A stretch of 64,000 bases of DNA from Roseiarcus sp963809245 (GCA_963809245.1 CAWEIU010000001.1:372001-436000); one strand, 5' to 3'; shown: positions 25,273 to 34,715, counted from the first letter of the stretch. Made by a program: numbers and translations. Notes: generated from the sequence alone by a model not told the origin.

Positions 25273-26202
25273 CTATGCCCTTGCCCTCGCCAGCAGCGCG
25301 TAGGGCAAGCGGCCGTCGATGAAGGCGAGCCCGGCGGCGATGAGAAAGAGACCGACAAAATGCCGGATGGCCAGTTGCTCCCCCAGGATAGCCGCCCCGA
25401 GCGCGATCGACGTCGCTGGCGCGAGCAAAGTCACCAGGACGACGTTGGTCGCCCCGGCGCCGGCGAGGATGCGGAAGTAGACGACATAGGCAAAGGCCGT
25501 CGAAAGCGCAGCGAGGGCGACAAGCGCGGCTAAGGTCGTCGGGCTGGGGGCCGGCAGGTCCCAAGGCCGATCGACCGCGAGGGCGAGCGGCGCCAGGAAA
25601 AGGCTCGACGCCGTCACCTGACCGGCGGCGACTTCGATCGGCGCGAGGCCGCGCTCGCGGAAGCGTCGCGCGAAGACGCTCGCCAAGGCATAAGAGAGCG
25701 CGGCGGCGAGCACAGCCCCTTCCGCGGCGACATTGTCGGCCAGGCCGCGCGCGACATCGGGGCCGATCATCCACACGACGCCAACAAATCCACACAACGC
25801 GCCGGCGATCTTGCGCAGGCTCAACCGCTCGCTCGATGTAAAAAGGTGGGCGACCACGACCGTCAGCATCGGCGTCGTGGCGTTGAGGATCGAGGCGAGG
25901 CCGCTCGCGAGATGCGTCTGCGCAGAGACGATGAGCGTGAACGGGACGACGTTGTTGATGAGGCCGAGGAGCGCGAGCGCCGGCGCATTGGCGAGAATGC
26001 GCGCCGCCGACAGGCCCGTTAGCGGCGCGCTTGCCCAGAGCAGCGCCGCCGCCAGCGAGACGCGCCCGAGCACGATCGTCAGCGGCGGCAGTTGCTTCAC
26101 CGCGACTCCATTAAAGAAGAACGATCCACCCCAGAGGAGGGAAAGCAGCAGAAGCAATCCCCATTCGGCGGGCGTCATTGCGCGTTGCGGCGCGGCGGAC
26201 AT
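25273..26202 (-). CDS. EamA/DMT family transporter
   Basis: This 309-residue inner-membrane protein has about ten hydrophobic helices in two EamA repeats. The first begins at LLLLLSLLWGGSFFFNGVAV, and the second contains AALSTAFAYVVYFRIL and NVVLVTLLAPATSIALGA. Members export amino acids and other small metabolites, and the substrate here cannot be told. GGAGGAG upstream of the ATG at 26202 supports this start over an in-frame codon 33 nt earlier. The gene ends 71 nt before the next leftward gene begins, which could be read as a shared transcript with betC. Confidence 0.88.
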   Translation of the reverse strand: MSAAPQRAMTPAEWGLLLLLSLLWGGSFFFNGVAVKQLPPLTIVLGRVSLAAALLWASAPLTGLSAARILANAPALALLGLINNVVPFTLIVSAQTHLASGLASILNATTPMLTVVVAHLFTSSERLSLRKIAGALCGFVGVVWMIGPDVARGLADNVAAEGAVLAAALSYALASVFARRFRERGLAPIEVAAGQVTASSLFLAPLALAVDRPWDLPAPSPTTLAALVALAALSTAFAYVVYFRILAGAGATNVVLVTLLAPATSIALGAAILGEQLAIRHFVGLFLIAAGLAFIDGRLPYALLARARA

Positions 26203-26274
26203 GCCTCTCCTCCTCCCATGAGCCGGAAAGGACATAGCTCCCGACGGCGCCTGAGTCCGCCCGTTTCCTGCGAC

Positions 26275-27801
26275 TCAGTCCGTTGAAGCGACACGTGGAA
26301 AACGGGCCATCGCCTCGATGTCGTCGAGCGGCAGGGTGTTGCGAACGTAGAGCTTGGAGGCGTCGCGGTGCGGCTGGAAGTCCCAGGCGTGCACGTCGCC
26401 CCGGCTCAGCGCCGCATCGACGACACGGCGGCGGCGCTGGCTCTCGCGCACTTTGGCGTCGATCGCGGCCAGGTTCCAGCGACGCGGGATCTCCTGACGA
26501 AAATCTGCGACGCGCCGCTCTTGCGAGGGCGAGGCGGCGAGATTGTCGCGCTCCATCGGATCGGCCGCGAGATCGTAGAGCTGGTCGGGGTCCGCCGGCG
26601 AGTGGAGGAATTTATGCGCGCCTCGGCGGATCATCACCATTGGCGCGATGGATCCCTCCGCGAGATATTCGCCGATCGCTTCGTCATGACCCTCGCGTCC
26701 CTCGAGGTGCGGGACGAGGCTGCGTCCATCGACCGAAGCGCCGAGCGCCGCCGCATCGCCGCCGGCGACATCGACCAGCGTCGGCAGGACGTCGAGCAGC
26801 GAAACGTTCGCGCCGACGCGGCGTGGCGCGTAACGCTCCGGTGCGCTGACGACGAGCGGAATGCGGGCGGCGCCCTCGAAGAAGCTCATCTTGAACCACA
26901 GGCCGCGCTCGCCGAGCATCTCGCCGTGATCGCTGGTGAAGATCACGACCGTGTCTCGGTCGAGCCCGGTGTCGCCAAGCGCCGCCAGCAGACGTCCGAG
27001 GTTGTCGTCGACATAACTGATCGCGCCGTAATAGGCGTGGCGCGCGTCGCGCACATTGGCGTCGGTCACCGTCTCCGCGTCCATCGCGCAAACGTGGCGC
27101 AGGCGAAGCGAATGCGGGTCAAGCTTCTCGCGCGGGATCGCTGGGCCGGGCATGTCGATCTCGTCGTCGCGATAGAGATCCCAATAGCGCTTCGGGATCG
27201 CGAACGGGTCGTGCGGATGGGTGAGCGAGGCGACGAGCAGGAAGGGACGCTCGTCCCGCATGCGCGCGAAATCGTAGATCGCCCGCTCGGCGGTGAAGGT
27301 CACCTCGTCGTCGAAATCGAGCTGGTTGGTGCGTACGCAGAGGCCCGCCTGCGTGACCGAGCTCATGTTGTGATACCAGCTCGGACGCTCCAAGGGATGG
27401 TCCCAGTCGGGCGTCCAGCCATAATCAGCGGGATAGATGTCGGTCGTCAGACGCTGCTCGAAGCCGTGCAACTGGTCCGGACCGCAGAAATGCATCTTGC
27501 CGGACAGGATCGTGCGATAGCCGGCGAGGCGCAGGTGATGAGCGAATGTCGGGATGTCGGCGGAGAATTCCGCGGCATTGTCGTAGACGCCGCTGCGCGA
27601 AGGCAAAAGGCCGGTCATGAACGAGGCGCGCGAGGGAGAGCATAGCGGGCTGGCGCAATAGGCGCTCTCGAAGACGACGCCGCGCGCCGCCAACGCCTCG
27701 AGATGCGGCGCCTTGACGACCTTATGGCCGTGGATCGGCAGAACGGCCGGCGTGAGCTGGTCGACCATCACCAGCAGGATATTGGGCGGCTTGACGCTCA
27801 T
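26275..27801 (-). CDS. betC: Choline-sulfatase
   Basis: This 508-residue type I sulfatase has Asp14 in the metal site (LLVMVDQL), the formylglycine motif Cys54-Ser-Pro-Ser-Arg in SPLCSPSRASF, and Lys102/His104 in LSGKMHFCGPDQLHGFEQRL. The run YDNAAEFSADIPTFAHHL and the C-terminal choline-sulfatase domain (WDFQPHRDASKLYVRN) are typical of BetC. It cleaves choline-O-sulfate to choline and sulfate, feeding glycine-betaine synthesis or sulfur supply. Maturation needs a formylglycine-generating activity from elsewhere. The ATG at 27801 fits the family N-terminus; a GTG at 27822 is the alternative. It is last in the order aminotransferase, binding protein, betC. Confidence 0.92.
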   Translation of the reverse strand: MSVKPPNILLVMVDQLTPAVLPIHGHKVVKAPHLEALAARGVVFESAYCASPLCSPSRASFMTGLLPSRSGVYDNAAEFSADIPTFAHHLRLAGYRTILSGKMHFCGPDQLHGFEQRLTTDIYPADYGWTPDWDHPLERPSWYHNMSSVTQAGLCVRTNQLDFDDEVTFTAERAIYDFARMRDERPFLLVASLTHPHDPFAIPKRYWDLYRDDEIDMPGPAIPREKLDPHSLRLRHVCAMDAETVTDANVRDARHAYYGAISYVDDNLGRLLAALGDTGLDRDTVVIFTSDHGEMLGERGLWFKMSFFEGAARIPLVVSAPERYAPRRVGANVSLLDVLPTLVDVAGGDAAALGASVDGRSLVPHLEGREGHDEAIGEYLAEGSIAPMVMIRRGAHKFLHSPADPDQLYDLAADPMERDNLAASPSQERRVADFRQEIPRRWNLAAIDAKVRESQRRRRVVDAALSRGDVHAWDFQPHRDASKLYVRNTLPLDDIEAMARFPRVASTD

Positions 27802-27837
27802 CTCTATGGGGCTCCCTTTCACGCGGCTTCGCCGCTC

Positions 27838-28948
27838 TCATTTTGCGGCGCGCAAGCGCGCCCATTCGGCCTCGACCGCGCTTGCAACGCGCGGATCGTA
27901 GACGCCTTCCGGCCACAGGCGCTTCATCGCTTCGTCATGGCCTGGTTCGAGCGGGCTGACGAGGCGCGCGACACGGGCGTCGGCCGCGGCGATTTCGGGG
28001 CGCAACAGGAAGTCGAGCAGCGCGTAACCCTCCTCGGCGTTCTGCGCATTGCGCGGAATCGCATAAGCCTCGATCGCCAGCGGCCCGCCTTCCCTGGGAA
28101 GGCTGAAGGCGAATTTCGCCGCCTCGCCGCCCTCGTGGCTGCGGGCCGTGGCGGCTTCCGCTTCGCCGGCGTCGCCAACCGCAAGACACGCCGCTCCGCT
28201 CGCCAGCGCTCCCGCGACATCGGGCGCCGGAAAGGCGCGCACAGCGAGGCGGGCGCGCGCGAGCAACGCGCCCGCGCTCTTCACGTCGAGCGGCCGCGCG
28301 CGTGCGGGGTTGACGCCGAGCGTGCGCCAGGCGGCTATGAACAGAGCGTCGCGATCGTCGGGCAGCACGACGCCACAGTCGCCGAGCTTGCGGACTTCCG
28401 CCGACACGAAGAGATTCGCCCATGAAACAGGGGGACCGCCGAGGCGCTGCTGCATCTTATCCGTATCGTAGATGAGGCCGACGGCGAACCAGCCCGCAGG
28501 AATGGCGTAAGCGCCGCTCGGATCGTAGGCGGCGAGTTTCGCGGCGACCACAGGTTGGACGGCGCGGGCGTTGCGCAGACGCGTCTTGTCGAGCTTGGCG
28601 AGGGCGCCACGGGCGATCTGTTGCGCCATCGCGGGCCCGGAGAGGACGACGAGATCGTAGGACCCGTCACGCAATTTCTGCGCGAGGTCGGCTGCGCCGT
28701 CATAGGCGTCGTAAGCGACCTCGAAGCCCGCCTCCTGCTCGAATTCCTGGAGCGCCTTCATGTCGAACGCCCCGGCGAAGGCGAGCAGGCGCACGATCTT
28801 CGGTTTCGGCGGCGCCGGAGCGATGAAGGGCGAGGACGTCTCGCCGAAGGCGGCCGGCGCGAAGCGCCAGGGCGGCCGCCAGCGCGAGCGCTAGACCAAG
28901 CGGCCTAGAGGCCCCAATTGTCGCGCGCCCTTGGCGAAAAACCGGCAT
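27838..28948 (-). pseudogene. Spermidine/putrescine-type periplasmic binding protein, frameshifted in signal peptide
   Basis: The mature protein (from about 28880 down to 27838) is an intact PotD/PotF-class binding protein: IVRLLAFAGAFDMKALQEFE, YDLVVLSGPAMAQQIA and SPLEPGHDEAMKRLWPE. Its natural signal sequence, beginning at the ATG at 28948 (MPVFRQGRATIG, then LGLALALAAALAL), is in a different frame. One extra base, or two missing, between about 28862 and 28890 separates them, and the mature frame meets a TAG when followed upstream. A GTG at 28794 could give a shortened cytoplasmic form. The ligand may be choline-O-sulfate or a polyamine, judging by the betC neighbour. The gene lies 32 nt after the aminotransferase. 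Confidence 0.75.
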
Positions 28949-28980
28949 CCACTTTTTCGCTGCGCGCTCGAGCGAACGCC

Positions 28981-30138
28981 TCATGCGGCCACCGTCGCGG
29001 CGACGCCGTCGAGGCGGGCGAGCGCGGCGTCGAGCGTGGTGTCCCGTTTGGCGAAGCAGAACCGCACCACCGTGCGCACGGGGTTTTGCGCGTAGAACGC
29101 CGAGACTGGAATCGCTGCGACGCCGCGCTCCTCGACCAGCCATCGGCAGAAGGCGACGTCGTCGTCGCGTCCGAGCGCGGCGATGTCGACATTGAGGAAA
29201 TAGGTTCCCCCGCTCGGCAGCACGTCGAAGCCGCGCGCCGTCAGTCCGGCGGCGAAGCGGTCGCGGCTGCGCTGGAAGCCGGCGCGCATCTCGGCGAAAT
29301 AGGAGTCATCCTTCATGAGGCCGTAGGCGACCGCGGATTGCAGATTGGGCGGCGTCGTGAAGGTGATGAATTGGTGGGCCTTGGCGAGCACGCGCAGAAT
29401 GTCCGGCGCAGCGCAGACGAAGCCGACCTTCCAACCGGTGAGGGAGAATATCTTTCCCGCCGAGCCGATTTTCACCGTGCGCTCGCGCATCCCCTCCATC
29501 GCGATGAGCGGAGTATGGCGCTGCTCGTCGAAGACGACGTGCTCCCAGACCTCGTCGCACAGCGCGATCACGTCGTGCTTGACGCAGACCCGCGCGAGAA
29601 TCTCGAGGGATTGCCGACCAAAGACGACGCCGGCGGGGTTGAGCGGGTTGTTGAACAGGACGACCCGCGTGCGCGGCGAGAACGCCGCTTCGAGTTCCGC
29701 CTCGTCGAAGGTCCAGAAGGGCGGCTTCAACGTCACGAATTTCGGGACGCCCCCGGCGCGCCGCACCAGCGGCAGATAGGCGTCGTACATCGGCTGGAAC
29801 AGCACGACCTCGTCGCCCGGCTCGATCAGCGCCAGCAGCGCGCCGGCCAGCGCTTCCGTCGCGCCCGAGGTCACCATCACCTCGCGCTCGGCGTCGAGCT
29901 CGAGGTTCTGGAAGCGCTTGTAATGGTCGGCGACCGCGACGCGCAGCTCTGGCAGGCCGAGCATCGGGGGATATTGGTTCCAGCCGTCGAGCGCGGCCTC
30001 AGCCGCTTTGGCGCGAACGTCGCTCGGGCCGGGGTCGTCCGGAAAGCCTTGGCCGAGATTGACCGCGTCGCGCTCGCGCGCGAGCCGAGACATCACCTCG
30101 AAGACGCTGGTGCCAATGTCGGCGAAGATCGAATTCAT
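28981..30138 (-). CDS. Class I/II pyridoxal-phosphate aminotransferase
   Basis: This 385-residue fold-type I aminotransferase has NQYPPMLGLPELR near the substrate site, NNPLNPAG at 163-170, the phosphate-binding ATEALAG loop near 93-99, and the PLP lysine Lys229 in SAGKIFSLTGWKVGF. The sequence type is that of the kynurenine/methionine aminotransferase and DapC-like group (class I subgroup If), so several amino donors are possible. It is the first gene of a leftward set with the broken binding-protein gene and betC, but no obvious pathway connects them. The ATG at 30138 is the only good start. Confidence 0.88.
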   Translation of the reverse strand: MNSIFADIGTSVFEVMSRLARERDAVNLGQGFPDDPGPSDVRAKAAEAALDGWNQYPPMLGLPELRVAVADHYKRFQNLELDAEREVMVTSGATEALAGALLALIEPGDEVVLFQPMYDAYLPLVRRAGGVPKFVTLKPPFWTFDEAELEAAFSPRTRVVLFNNPLNPAGVVFGRQSLEILARVCVKHDVIALCDEVWEHVVFDEQRHTPLIAMEGMRERTVKIGSAGKIFSLTGWKVGFVCAAPDILRVLAKAHQFITFTTPPNLQSAVAYGLMKDDSYFAEMRAGFQRSRDRFAAGLTARGFDVLPSGGTYFLNVDIAALGRDDDVAFCRWLVEERGVAAIPVSAFYAQNPVRTVVRFCFAKRDTTLDAALARLDGVAATVAA

Positions 30139-30217
30139 TGACGCTGGCGCTCGCTCGTGGACCTCGAACCGGTTCTACCCGAAATCTTTGTGGCGGGGTA
30201 TCGGGGCGGAACAGAGC

Positions 30218-30784
30218 TTAAGGATCGGCGCCGGGGTCCGACCGCGGATCGGGCGGGCTTGGCGAATGGATCGAGAGCCACACCATCATGTCCCAGGCGT
30301 TCCGCAAGCCGGCGACAAGGAGAATCACGCAGGCGGCGGCGATCAGCTTGGCGGCGGCCGAGGGCTGCTGGGCCAGCGCCATCCCCGCTGCGACCAAAAA
30401 CGCGAAATATCCGAACGCCGGCAGCAGGGCGTAGAAGGCGCGGTCTTCCCAATCGAGCGTCGAGGCGAAACGCCGCATGATGAGGCTGAGGACCCGAGCG
30501 CAATAGACGAGGCCCGCGAGGCCGCCGAGGCCGAGCAATCCGCCCAGGCTCAGGGCGGTGTGGTCCGGCATGGTGAGAATGACCGAGGCGAACAGCGGCG
30601 AGGCGAGATGCGCCACCGTCGGCGTGATGAAAGCGCGCAGCGGGCCGAGGTATTTCTCATTGAACACACTCGCCCCGATCGACGACGCGACGAACATCAG
30701 GCCCACCAGCGTCGCCGACGCCGTGCCGACGAGAAGATAGAAGTCCCGCCAGTCGTGCAGAGTTTCCGTTAGGGAAGGTGGCAT
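30218..30784 (-). CDS. Conserved integral membrane protein
   Basis: This 188-residue protein has about five hydrophobic helices. The first segment (LHDWRDFYLLVGTASATLVG, then LMFVASSIGASVF) is conserved in a family of alphaproteobacterial membrane proteins without assigned function. It has no enzymatic motif or soluble domain, and the tail is Pro-rich (SPSPPDPRSDPG). GAGGGA ten bases before the ATG at 30784 supports this start over an upstream in-frame codon. It is transcribed alone, divergent from cobU. Confidence 0.72.
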   Translation of the reverse strand: MPPSLTETLHDWRDFYLLVGTASATLVGLMFVASSIGASVFNEKYLGPLRAFITPTVAHLASPLFASVILTMPDHTALSLGGLLGLGGLAGLVYCARVLSLIMRRFASTLDWEDRAFYALLPAFGYFAFLVAAGMALAQQPSAAAKLIAAACVILLVAGLRNAWDMMVWLSIHSPSPPDPRSDPGADP

Positions 30785-30897
30785 GGCGATCGTCCCTCTA
30801 CTCAGCGGGGTCGAGGGCGAGCCTAGCAAACTAGACCTTTAAGGGAAGCGGCCCCCGCCGCGTTGCCTCCCGAGGCGTCCCATGAGACGAAGGCCGA

Positions 30898-31464
30898 ATG
30901 ACCACGCTTTCTCTTCCGCTCGTCGAATGCCGCGCCGCGCTCATCCTCGGCGGCGCCCGCTCGGGCAAGAGCCGCTATGCGCAGGCGTTGGCGGAAGACT
31001 GCGCGGTCGACCGGCTCTATCTCGCCACCGCGGCTGCCGGCGACGCCGAAATGGCGGCTCGGATCGCCCGCCATCAGGCCGAGCGGGGCGAAGGCTGGCG
31101 GACCCGCGAGGAGCCGCTGGACCTCGCCGCCGCCCTCCTGGCCGAGGCGCAAGAAGGGCGTATCGTTCTTGTGGATTGCGTCACGATCTGGCTGAGCAAC
31201 GTGTTTCTCGCCGGGCTGAACCCGGCGGAGCAGATCGCGGCGCTGGCGGCGGCGGTGACGACGTTGCGCGGTCCGGCGGTGCTGGTTTCCAACGAGGTCG
31301 GCGCGGGGGTGGTGCCGGCGACCGCCCTCGGGCGGGAGTTCCGCGACTGGCAGGGCCGCGCCAACCAGGAGCTCGCGCAGGCTTGCGGGGCGGTGGTTTT
31401 CGTGGCCGCCGGTCTTCCGACGCTGATCAAGCCGGCTCCTCGCCCGGCTCTGCGGCTCGGCTGA
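30898..31464 (+). CDS. cobU: Adenosylcobinamide kinase / adenosylcobinamide-phosphate guanylyltransferase
   Basis: This 188-residue protein has Walker A GGARSGKSRYAQ, the catalytic His in RIARHQAERGEGWRTREEP, and the Walker B-like stretch IVLVDCVTIWLSN, ending VSNEVGAGVVP. These are the marks of CobU/CobP, which phosphorylates adenosylcobinamide and transfers GMP to it in nucleotide-loop assembly of cobalamin. No other cobalamin gene and no B12 riboswitch is seen nearby; the region between this gene and its leftward neighbour is only 113 nt. Confidence 0.93.
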   Translation: MTTLSLPLVECRAALILGGARSGKSRYAQALAEDCAVDRLYLATAAAGDAEMAARIARHQAERGEGWRTREEPLDLAAALLAEAQEGRIVLVDCVTIWLSNVFLAGLNPAEQIAALAAAVTTLRGPAVLVSNEVGAGVVPATALGREFRDWQGRANQELAQACGAVVFVAAGLPTLIKPAPRPALRLG

Positions 31465-31525
31465 TTCGCCAAACTCAGCAAATTTTCTGGCGACTCAGCA
31501 GGGGCCTAGGCTAGCATTCGCCGCC

Positions 31526-32282
31526 ATGCTGCGCCTGTTTGAACGCCGACCCACGGCTGCTCCCGTCGCGCAAATCGAAATCGCGCACGCCGGGCAGGTG
31601 TTCCGCATTGCTCTGAAGCGCGTATCGACCTCGCGCCGTTTCACATTGCGCGTGCGGGCGGCGACGCGCGACGTGCTCCTCACCATGCCTTCGCGCAGCA
31701 CGCTCAAATCGGCGCGCGAATTCGCGGAGCGACATGCCGCGTGGATCGGCGTGCGGCTCGCGCGCTTGCCGCCGCCAATCGCGTTCGTGGAGGCGGCGAC
31801 GACGCCGCTGCGAGGAGTTCGAACACACGATCGTCCATCGCCCCGGCGAGCGGGGCGTCGTGTGGACGGAAATCGGCGCGAATGGGCCGCTGCTCTGCGT
31901 GAGCGGCGACAAGCCGCACATCGCGCGCCGGGTGATCGATTATTTGAAGCGCGAGGCGCGCAAGGACATCGAGGCCGCCGTCGATCGTCATGCCACGAGA
32001 CTGGGGGTCGAGCCTCGCCGCATTACGTTGCGCGACACCGTCAGCCGTTGGGGCTCCTGTTCGTCGACGGGCGCGCTGAATTTCTCTTGGCGGCTGATTC
32101 TCGCGCCGCCCGAAATTCTCGACTACCTCGCGGCGCACGAAGTGGCGCACATCGTCCACATGAATCATTCGCCGATGTTTTGGAAACTGACGCGCCGTCT
32201 TTTTCCTGAGACGGAGCGGGCGGAGGCTTGGCTGAAAACGCACGGCGCCAACCTGCATCGCTTCGGCGCCAGCGGCGATTGA
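31526..32282 (+). pseudogene. YgjP/SprT-like zinc metalloprotease gene with one frameshift
   Basis: Two frames together make one YgjP-family (DUF45, M48-type) protein of about 250 residues. The first, from ATG 31526, covers VFRIALKRVSTSRRFTLRVR to ATTPLRG near 31820. The second, entered near 31815-31830, resumes at EHTIVHRPGERG and runs intact through ITLRDTVSRWGSCSS and the zinc site HEVAHIVHMNHSPMFW (HExxH plus a third His) to the stop at 32282. The shift equals one extra base or two missing. No other lesion is seen, so this is a recent mutation or a base-calling error. Confidence 0.82.
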
Positions 32283-32284
32283 GA

Positions 32285-33070
32285 TTATCCGGGCAAGCCG
32301 TCGATCGCGTCGAACAACAAAGCAAGATCCTGCGGCCGCGACAGGCGATGGTCGCCGTCTTTGACCAGCGTCAGCGTCACCGGATCGCCGGCCATGTGCT
32401 CGATCAGCGTGAGCGTGTGCCGGTAGGGCACGTCCTCGTCGCACATGCCCTGGAGGATCCGCACGGGACAGAAGCTGCGCACCGTTTGCCCAAGCAGGAG
32501 ATGGCGCCGGCCGTCCTCGATCAGCGCGCGCGTGATGAGATACGGTTCGTCGGAATAAGCCGACGGGCGCCGCCACACGCCCTCCTTTTCGATAGCCCGG
32601 CGCGCTTTCGGCGGCGCCTTCGCCCACATCAGCGCCTCGGTGAAATCGACCGCCGGGGCGATCAACACCATGCCGGCGAGGCGCGCCGCTTGTCCCGCCG
32701 CCTCGAAGGCGCGAGCGGCGAGCAGGGCGAGATGACCGCCCATCGAGGAGCCGACAAAGATTTGCGGACCCTCAGTCGCCGCGCGTATCGCCGCCAGGCT
32801 CTCTTCGAGCCAGCGCGACACGGTGCCTTCCTCGAACCGGCCGCCCGAAGCGCCATGGCCGGAATAATCGAGCCGCAGCAGCGCTTGGCCGCGCGCGGCG
32901 CAATGCTCGTCGAGCGCGGCGGCCTTCGTGGAGGTCATCTCGGACTTGAAGCCGCCGAGCCAGACGACGCCCGGCAAATCGGAGCGGGAAGCCGCGCGGC
33001 GCCGAAAGGCGATACGTCGGCGCTGCGGTCCGTCGCCGACATCGAAGAATTGCGGTTCGTCTTGGTTCAC
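32285..33070 (-). CDS. Alpha/beta hydrolase
   Basis: This protein of about 261 residues has an alpha/beta hydrolase fold: DYSGHGASGG after strand 4, nucleophile elbow GSSMGGHLAL, acid residue in MCDEDVPYRH, and catalytic His in KDGDHRLSRP. It is similar to small serine esterases and palmitoyl-thioesterase-like proteins; the substrate is unknown. The start is uncertain: a GTG at 33070 (VNQDEPQFFDVGDG) is used because the family N-terminus begins there, and a GTG at 33115 would add 15 residues. It converges on the metalloprotease gene with 2 nt between the stop codons. Confidence 0.82.
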   Translation of the reverse strand: MNQDEPQFFDVGDGPQRRRIAFRRRAASRSDLPGVVWLGGFKSEMTSTKAAALDEHCAARGQALLRLDYSGHGASGGRFEEGTVSRWLEESLAAIRAATEGPQIFVGSSMGGHLALLAARAFEAAGQAARLAGMVLIAPAVDFTEALMWAKAPPKARRAIEKEGVWRRPSAYSDEPYLITRALIEDGRRHLLLGQTVRSFCPVRILQGMCDEDVPYRHTLTLIEHMAGDPVTLTLVKDGDHRLSRPQDLALLFDAIDGLPG

Positions 33071-33203
33071 GCTTAAGTCGTCCCCACTGCTTGACCGGAT
33101 CGCGCTGGAATGCACCCTCCAGCGTTGAGGACTTGGCGGAGGTCGCCGCCTCCGTCAATGCTCCTGAGCGGTTGGCGCGCGCTTGGCGGACGAGGGAATA
33201 GGA

Positions 33204-33665
33204 ATGGGCGACAGTTTTTCCATCCGCTCAATCGAGCGACGGGACTTCGATCATTGGGAGGCGTTGTGGGATGGCTACAATGAGTTCTACGGCCGCTCCG
33301 GGCCCACTGCGCTGCCGCGCGAAATCACACGGACGACCTGGGCGCGCTTCTTCGACGCCGCTGAGCCGGTGCACGCTCTGGTCGCAGAGCAGGATGGAAG
33401 GCTGCTGGGTCTCGTCCACTATATTTTCCACCGCAGCACGATCGCGCTCGGGCCGAATTGCTATCTCCAGGATCTGTTCACCTGCGAGGACGCACGAGGC
33501 AAAGGCGTCGGCGGCGCGTTGATCGAGAGCGTCTACGAACGAGCGAGGGCCGCCGGATCGCCGCGCGTCTACTGGCTGACCCACGAAACGAACCACACGG
33601 CTCGGCAGCTCTACGATAGGGTGGCGGAAAACTCGGGCTTCATTGTCTATCGAAAGCTTTTTTGA
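33204..33665 (+). CDS. GNAT family N-acetyltransferase
   Basis: This 153-residue protein covers one GNAT domain. The acetyl-CoA-binding P-loop region reads DLFTCEDARGKGVGGALIES, and the C-terminal strand WLTHETNHTARQLYDRVAEN includes the late-motif Tyr. Several homologues annotated as diamine or aminoglycoside acetyltransferases share this outline, so the acceptor cannot be given. AGGGAATAGGA upstream of the ATG at 33204 supports this start rather than the in-frame one at 33183. It is single, with neighbours on the opposite strand. Confidence 0.87.
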   Translation: MGDSFSIRSIERRDFDHWEALWDGYNEFYGRSGPTALPREITRTTWARFFDAAEPVHALVAEQDGRLLGLVHYIFHRSTIALGPNCYLQDLFTCEDARGKGVGGALIESVYERARAAGSPRVYWLTHETNHTARQLYDRVAENSGFIVYRKLF

Positions 33666-33724
33666 GGAGACCTCATTTGCCGCGCCGCGCGCCGCCGCTC
33701 ATCCCGGCGGCGCGCGGCGCGGTG

Positions 33725-34627
33725 TCACTTGATGAACGAGCCGTCGCGCAAATCCGTCAGCGCCTGGCGGATTTCGGCCTGCGTGTTCATGACGATCGGG
33801 CCGTGCCAGGCGATCGGCTCGCGCAGCGGGCGGCCTGAGACGAGCAGAAACCGCACGCCGTGCTCGCCGGCCTGAAGGACGACCTCGTCGCCCGTGTCGA
33901 AAACGACCAGCGAACGATCGCCGACCGGATCGCGCACGACGATCTCCTCGCCATCCAGCTCCGTCTCGCGCAGCGCGCCGAAAGGCTTCGACGCGCCGGC
34001 AAAGGACGCCGACCCTTCGAAGATATAGGCGAACGCCTGCCGGTAGGTCTCGACCGGGAGGACCTTGCGCTTGCCCGGCGGCACGTAGATATCGAGGTAG
34101 CGTGGCTCAGCGGCGACCCCGTCGATCGGACCCGTCTTGCCCCAGAAATCACCGCAGATCACGCGCACGCGCGTCCCGTCGTCGTCGATGACCTCGGGTA
34201 TGGCGCCCCCGGGCACGTCCTGATAGCGCGGCGCGGTCATCTTCAGGCTCGAGGGCAGGTTGGCCCAGAGCTGGAACCCGTGCATGCGCCCGAGTGTGTC
34301 CCCCTTGGGCATCTCCTGGTGCAGGATGCCGCGCCCCGCCGTCATCCATTGCACGTCTCCCGCGCCGAGGACGCCCTGATTGCCGAGGCTGTCGCCATGC
34401 GCGACGGAGCCGGCGAGAACATACGTGATGGTCTCGATGCCGCGATGGGGATGCCAGGGGAAGCCGGCCAGATAGTCGCTCGGCCGATCGTTTCGGAAAT
34501 CGTCCATCATCAGGAACGGATCGAAGTCGGAGGTGTCGCCGAATCCGAAAGCGCGGCGCAAATGGACGCCGGCGCCTTCCAGAGTGGGGCGGGATTGCGA
34601 GATGCGCTTGACGGACCGAATGGACAT
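33725..34627 (-). CDS. Pirin family protein (quercetinase-like bicupin)
   Basis: This 300-residue bicupin protein has its metal-site residues in the N-terminal cupin: FPWHPHRGIETITYVLAG (two His), VAHGDSLGNQG and GILHQEMP (His and Glu). The C-terminal pirin domain is complete (YVPPGKRKVLPVE, ending RDGSFIK). Bacterial pirins have shown quercetin 2,3-dioxygenase activity in some cases, and often serve as redox or stress-associated proteins of unclear role. It is transcribed alone; the ATG at 34627 begins the conserved MSIRSVKRI. Confidence 0.9.
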   Translation of the reverse strand: MSIRSVKRISQSRPTLEGAGVHLRRAFGFGDTSDFDPFLMMDDFRNDRPSDYLAGFPWHPHRGIETITYVLAGSVAHGDSLGNQGVLGAGDVQWMTAGRGILHQEMPKGDTLGRMHGFQLWANLPSSLKMTAPRYQDVPGGAIPEVIDDDGTRVRVICGDFWGKTGPIDGVAAEPRYLDIYVPPGKRKVLPVETYRQAFAYIFEGSASFAGASKPFGALRETELDGEEIVVRDPVGDRSLVVFDTGDEVVLQAGEHGVRFLLVSGRPLREPIAWHGPIVMNTQAEIRQALTDLRDGSFIK

Positions 34628-34715
34628 CAGCTTCGCCTTTCAGGCTTCGGGAAGCGGCAAATTTGGTGTGCGCAATCCCAGTTGTCCAGAAGAGTACCTT
34701 GCATCCGTGCAAAGT

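Noticed and set aside
30785..30897. Possible cobalamin riboswitch upstream of cobU
   Set aside because: The gap is only 113 nt, no B12-box-like conserved core was seen, and the length is too short for the full element.
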